Origin: JANNRW01 sp031401815
GTDB lineage: Bacteria; Desulfobacterota; Desulfuromonadia; Geobacterales; DSM-12255
NCBI GenBank assembly: GCA_031401815.1
Contig: JANNRW010000150.1
Coordinates: forward strand, 1-5,509
Reading direction: 5' to 3'
Length of the DNA: 5,509 bases
The stretch's first letter is position 1. Each line of letters opens with the position of its first letter. The notes beneath the pieces were generated by a model. It had not been told where the DNA came from. It made no database searches and was given only the letters and a program-made list of their open reading frames with translations. Both the position numbers and the translations under genes were made by a program. Shown here piece by piece: positions 5,389 to 5,509 of this stretch.

Positions 5389-5509
5389 CCGGTTTGGTCT
5401 TTGCATTTAGCCTCCCCTCCCTTGACGGGAGGGGATTGAGGGGTGGGTGAAGGTGCCGTCATCGTAAAGCATGGCAAATTACCCCACCCCCTAACCCCCT
5501 CCCGCAAGG
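5389..5509. repeat. Element A, copy 2 (cut by right window edge)
   Basis: Direct-orientation copy of the element at 651-812. Bases 5382-5509 align without gaps to 645-772, 123 of 128 identical; the differences are at 5388, 5390, 5398, 5423 and 5430. Its left terminus, CCGGTTTGGTCTTTGCA, matches the inverted right terminus of copy 1 even better than the left terminus of copy 1 does. The first hairpin is perfect here (5414-5421 with 5427-5434, loop TTGAC), whereas copy 1 has a mismatch. About 40 bp of the right end should lie beyond the window. Confidence 0.85.

Overview
The window fits a Desulfuromonadota (Geobacter-like) chromosome. This is inferred from the style of the signalling proteins (a receiver-PilZ protein and a receiver-HD-GYP protein), from a metY/malQ pair of ordinary bacterial type, and from GC-rich palindromic repeats between genes; no diagnostic rRNA or tRNA is present. 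Four protein-coding genes are supported, one cut by the window edge. No transposase, CRISPR array, tRNA or rRNA was seen.

Layout: (1) 1-519, minus strand: start of a response regulator with a receiver domain and a PilZ domain, running off the left edge. (2) 520-926, no gene: divergent promoter candidates for the two signalling genes, a complete 162-bp palindromic element (element A, 651-812) and a 13-bp tandem duplication (829-854). (3) 927-1988, plus strand: receiver-HD-GYP cyclic-dinucleotide phosphodiesterase starting at TTG. (4) 1989-2342, no gene, between convergent genes: a second palindromic element (element B, 2069-2218) sitting between inverted arms of an 8-bp-period repeat, then a short 9-bp-period repeat. 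(5) 2343-3629, minus: O-acetylhomoserine sulfhydrylase (metY), apparently with its own promoter. (6) 3694-5181, minus: 4-alpha-glucanotransferase (malQ). (7) 5182-5509, no gene: malQ leader, two opposed 9-bp-period tracts, and a second copy of element A cut by the right edge.

The two signalling genes are divergent. By family they belong to opposite sides of c-di-GMP signalling, one binding the nucleotide (PilZ) and the other degrading it (HD-GYP), so a shared pathway is plausible but inferred. metY (sulfide incorporation into homocysteine) and malQ (maltodextrin/glycogen metabolism) are housekeeping genes with no obvious link to each other or to the signalling pair.

The unusual content is between the genes. 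Elements A and B have different terminal inverted repeats but share a G-rich core of about 40 bp with G-quadruplex potential, and every intergenic gap over 300 bp carries one. I found no novel protein system; the repeat architecture is the part worth following up.
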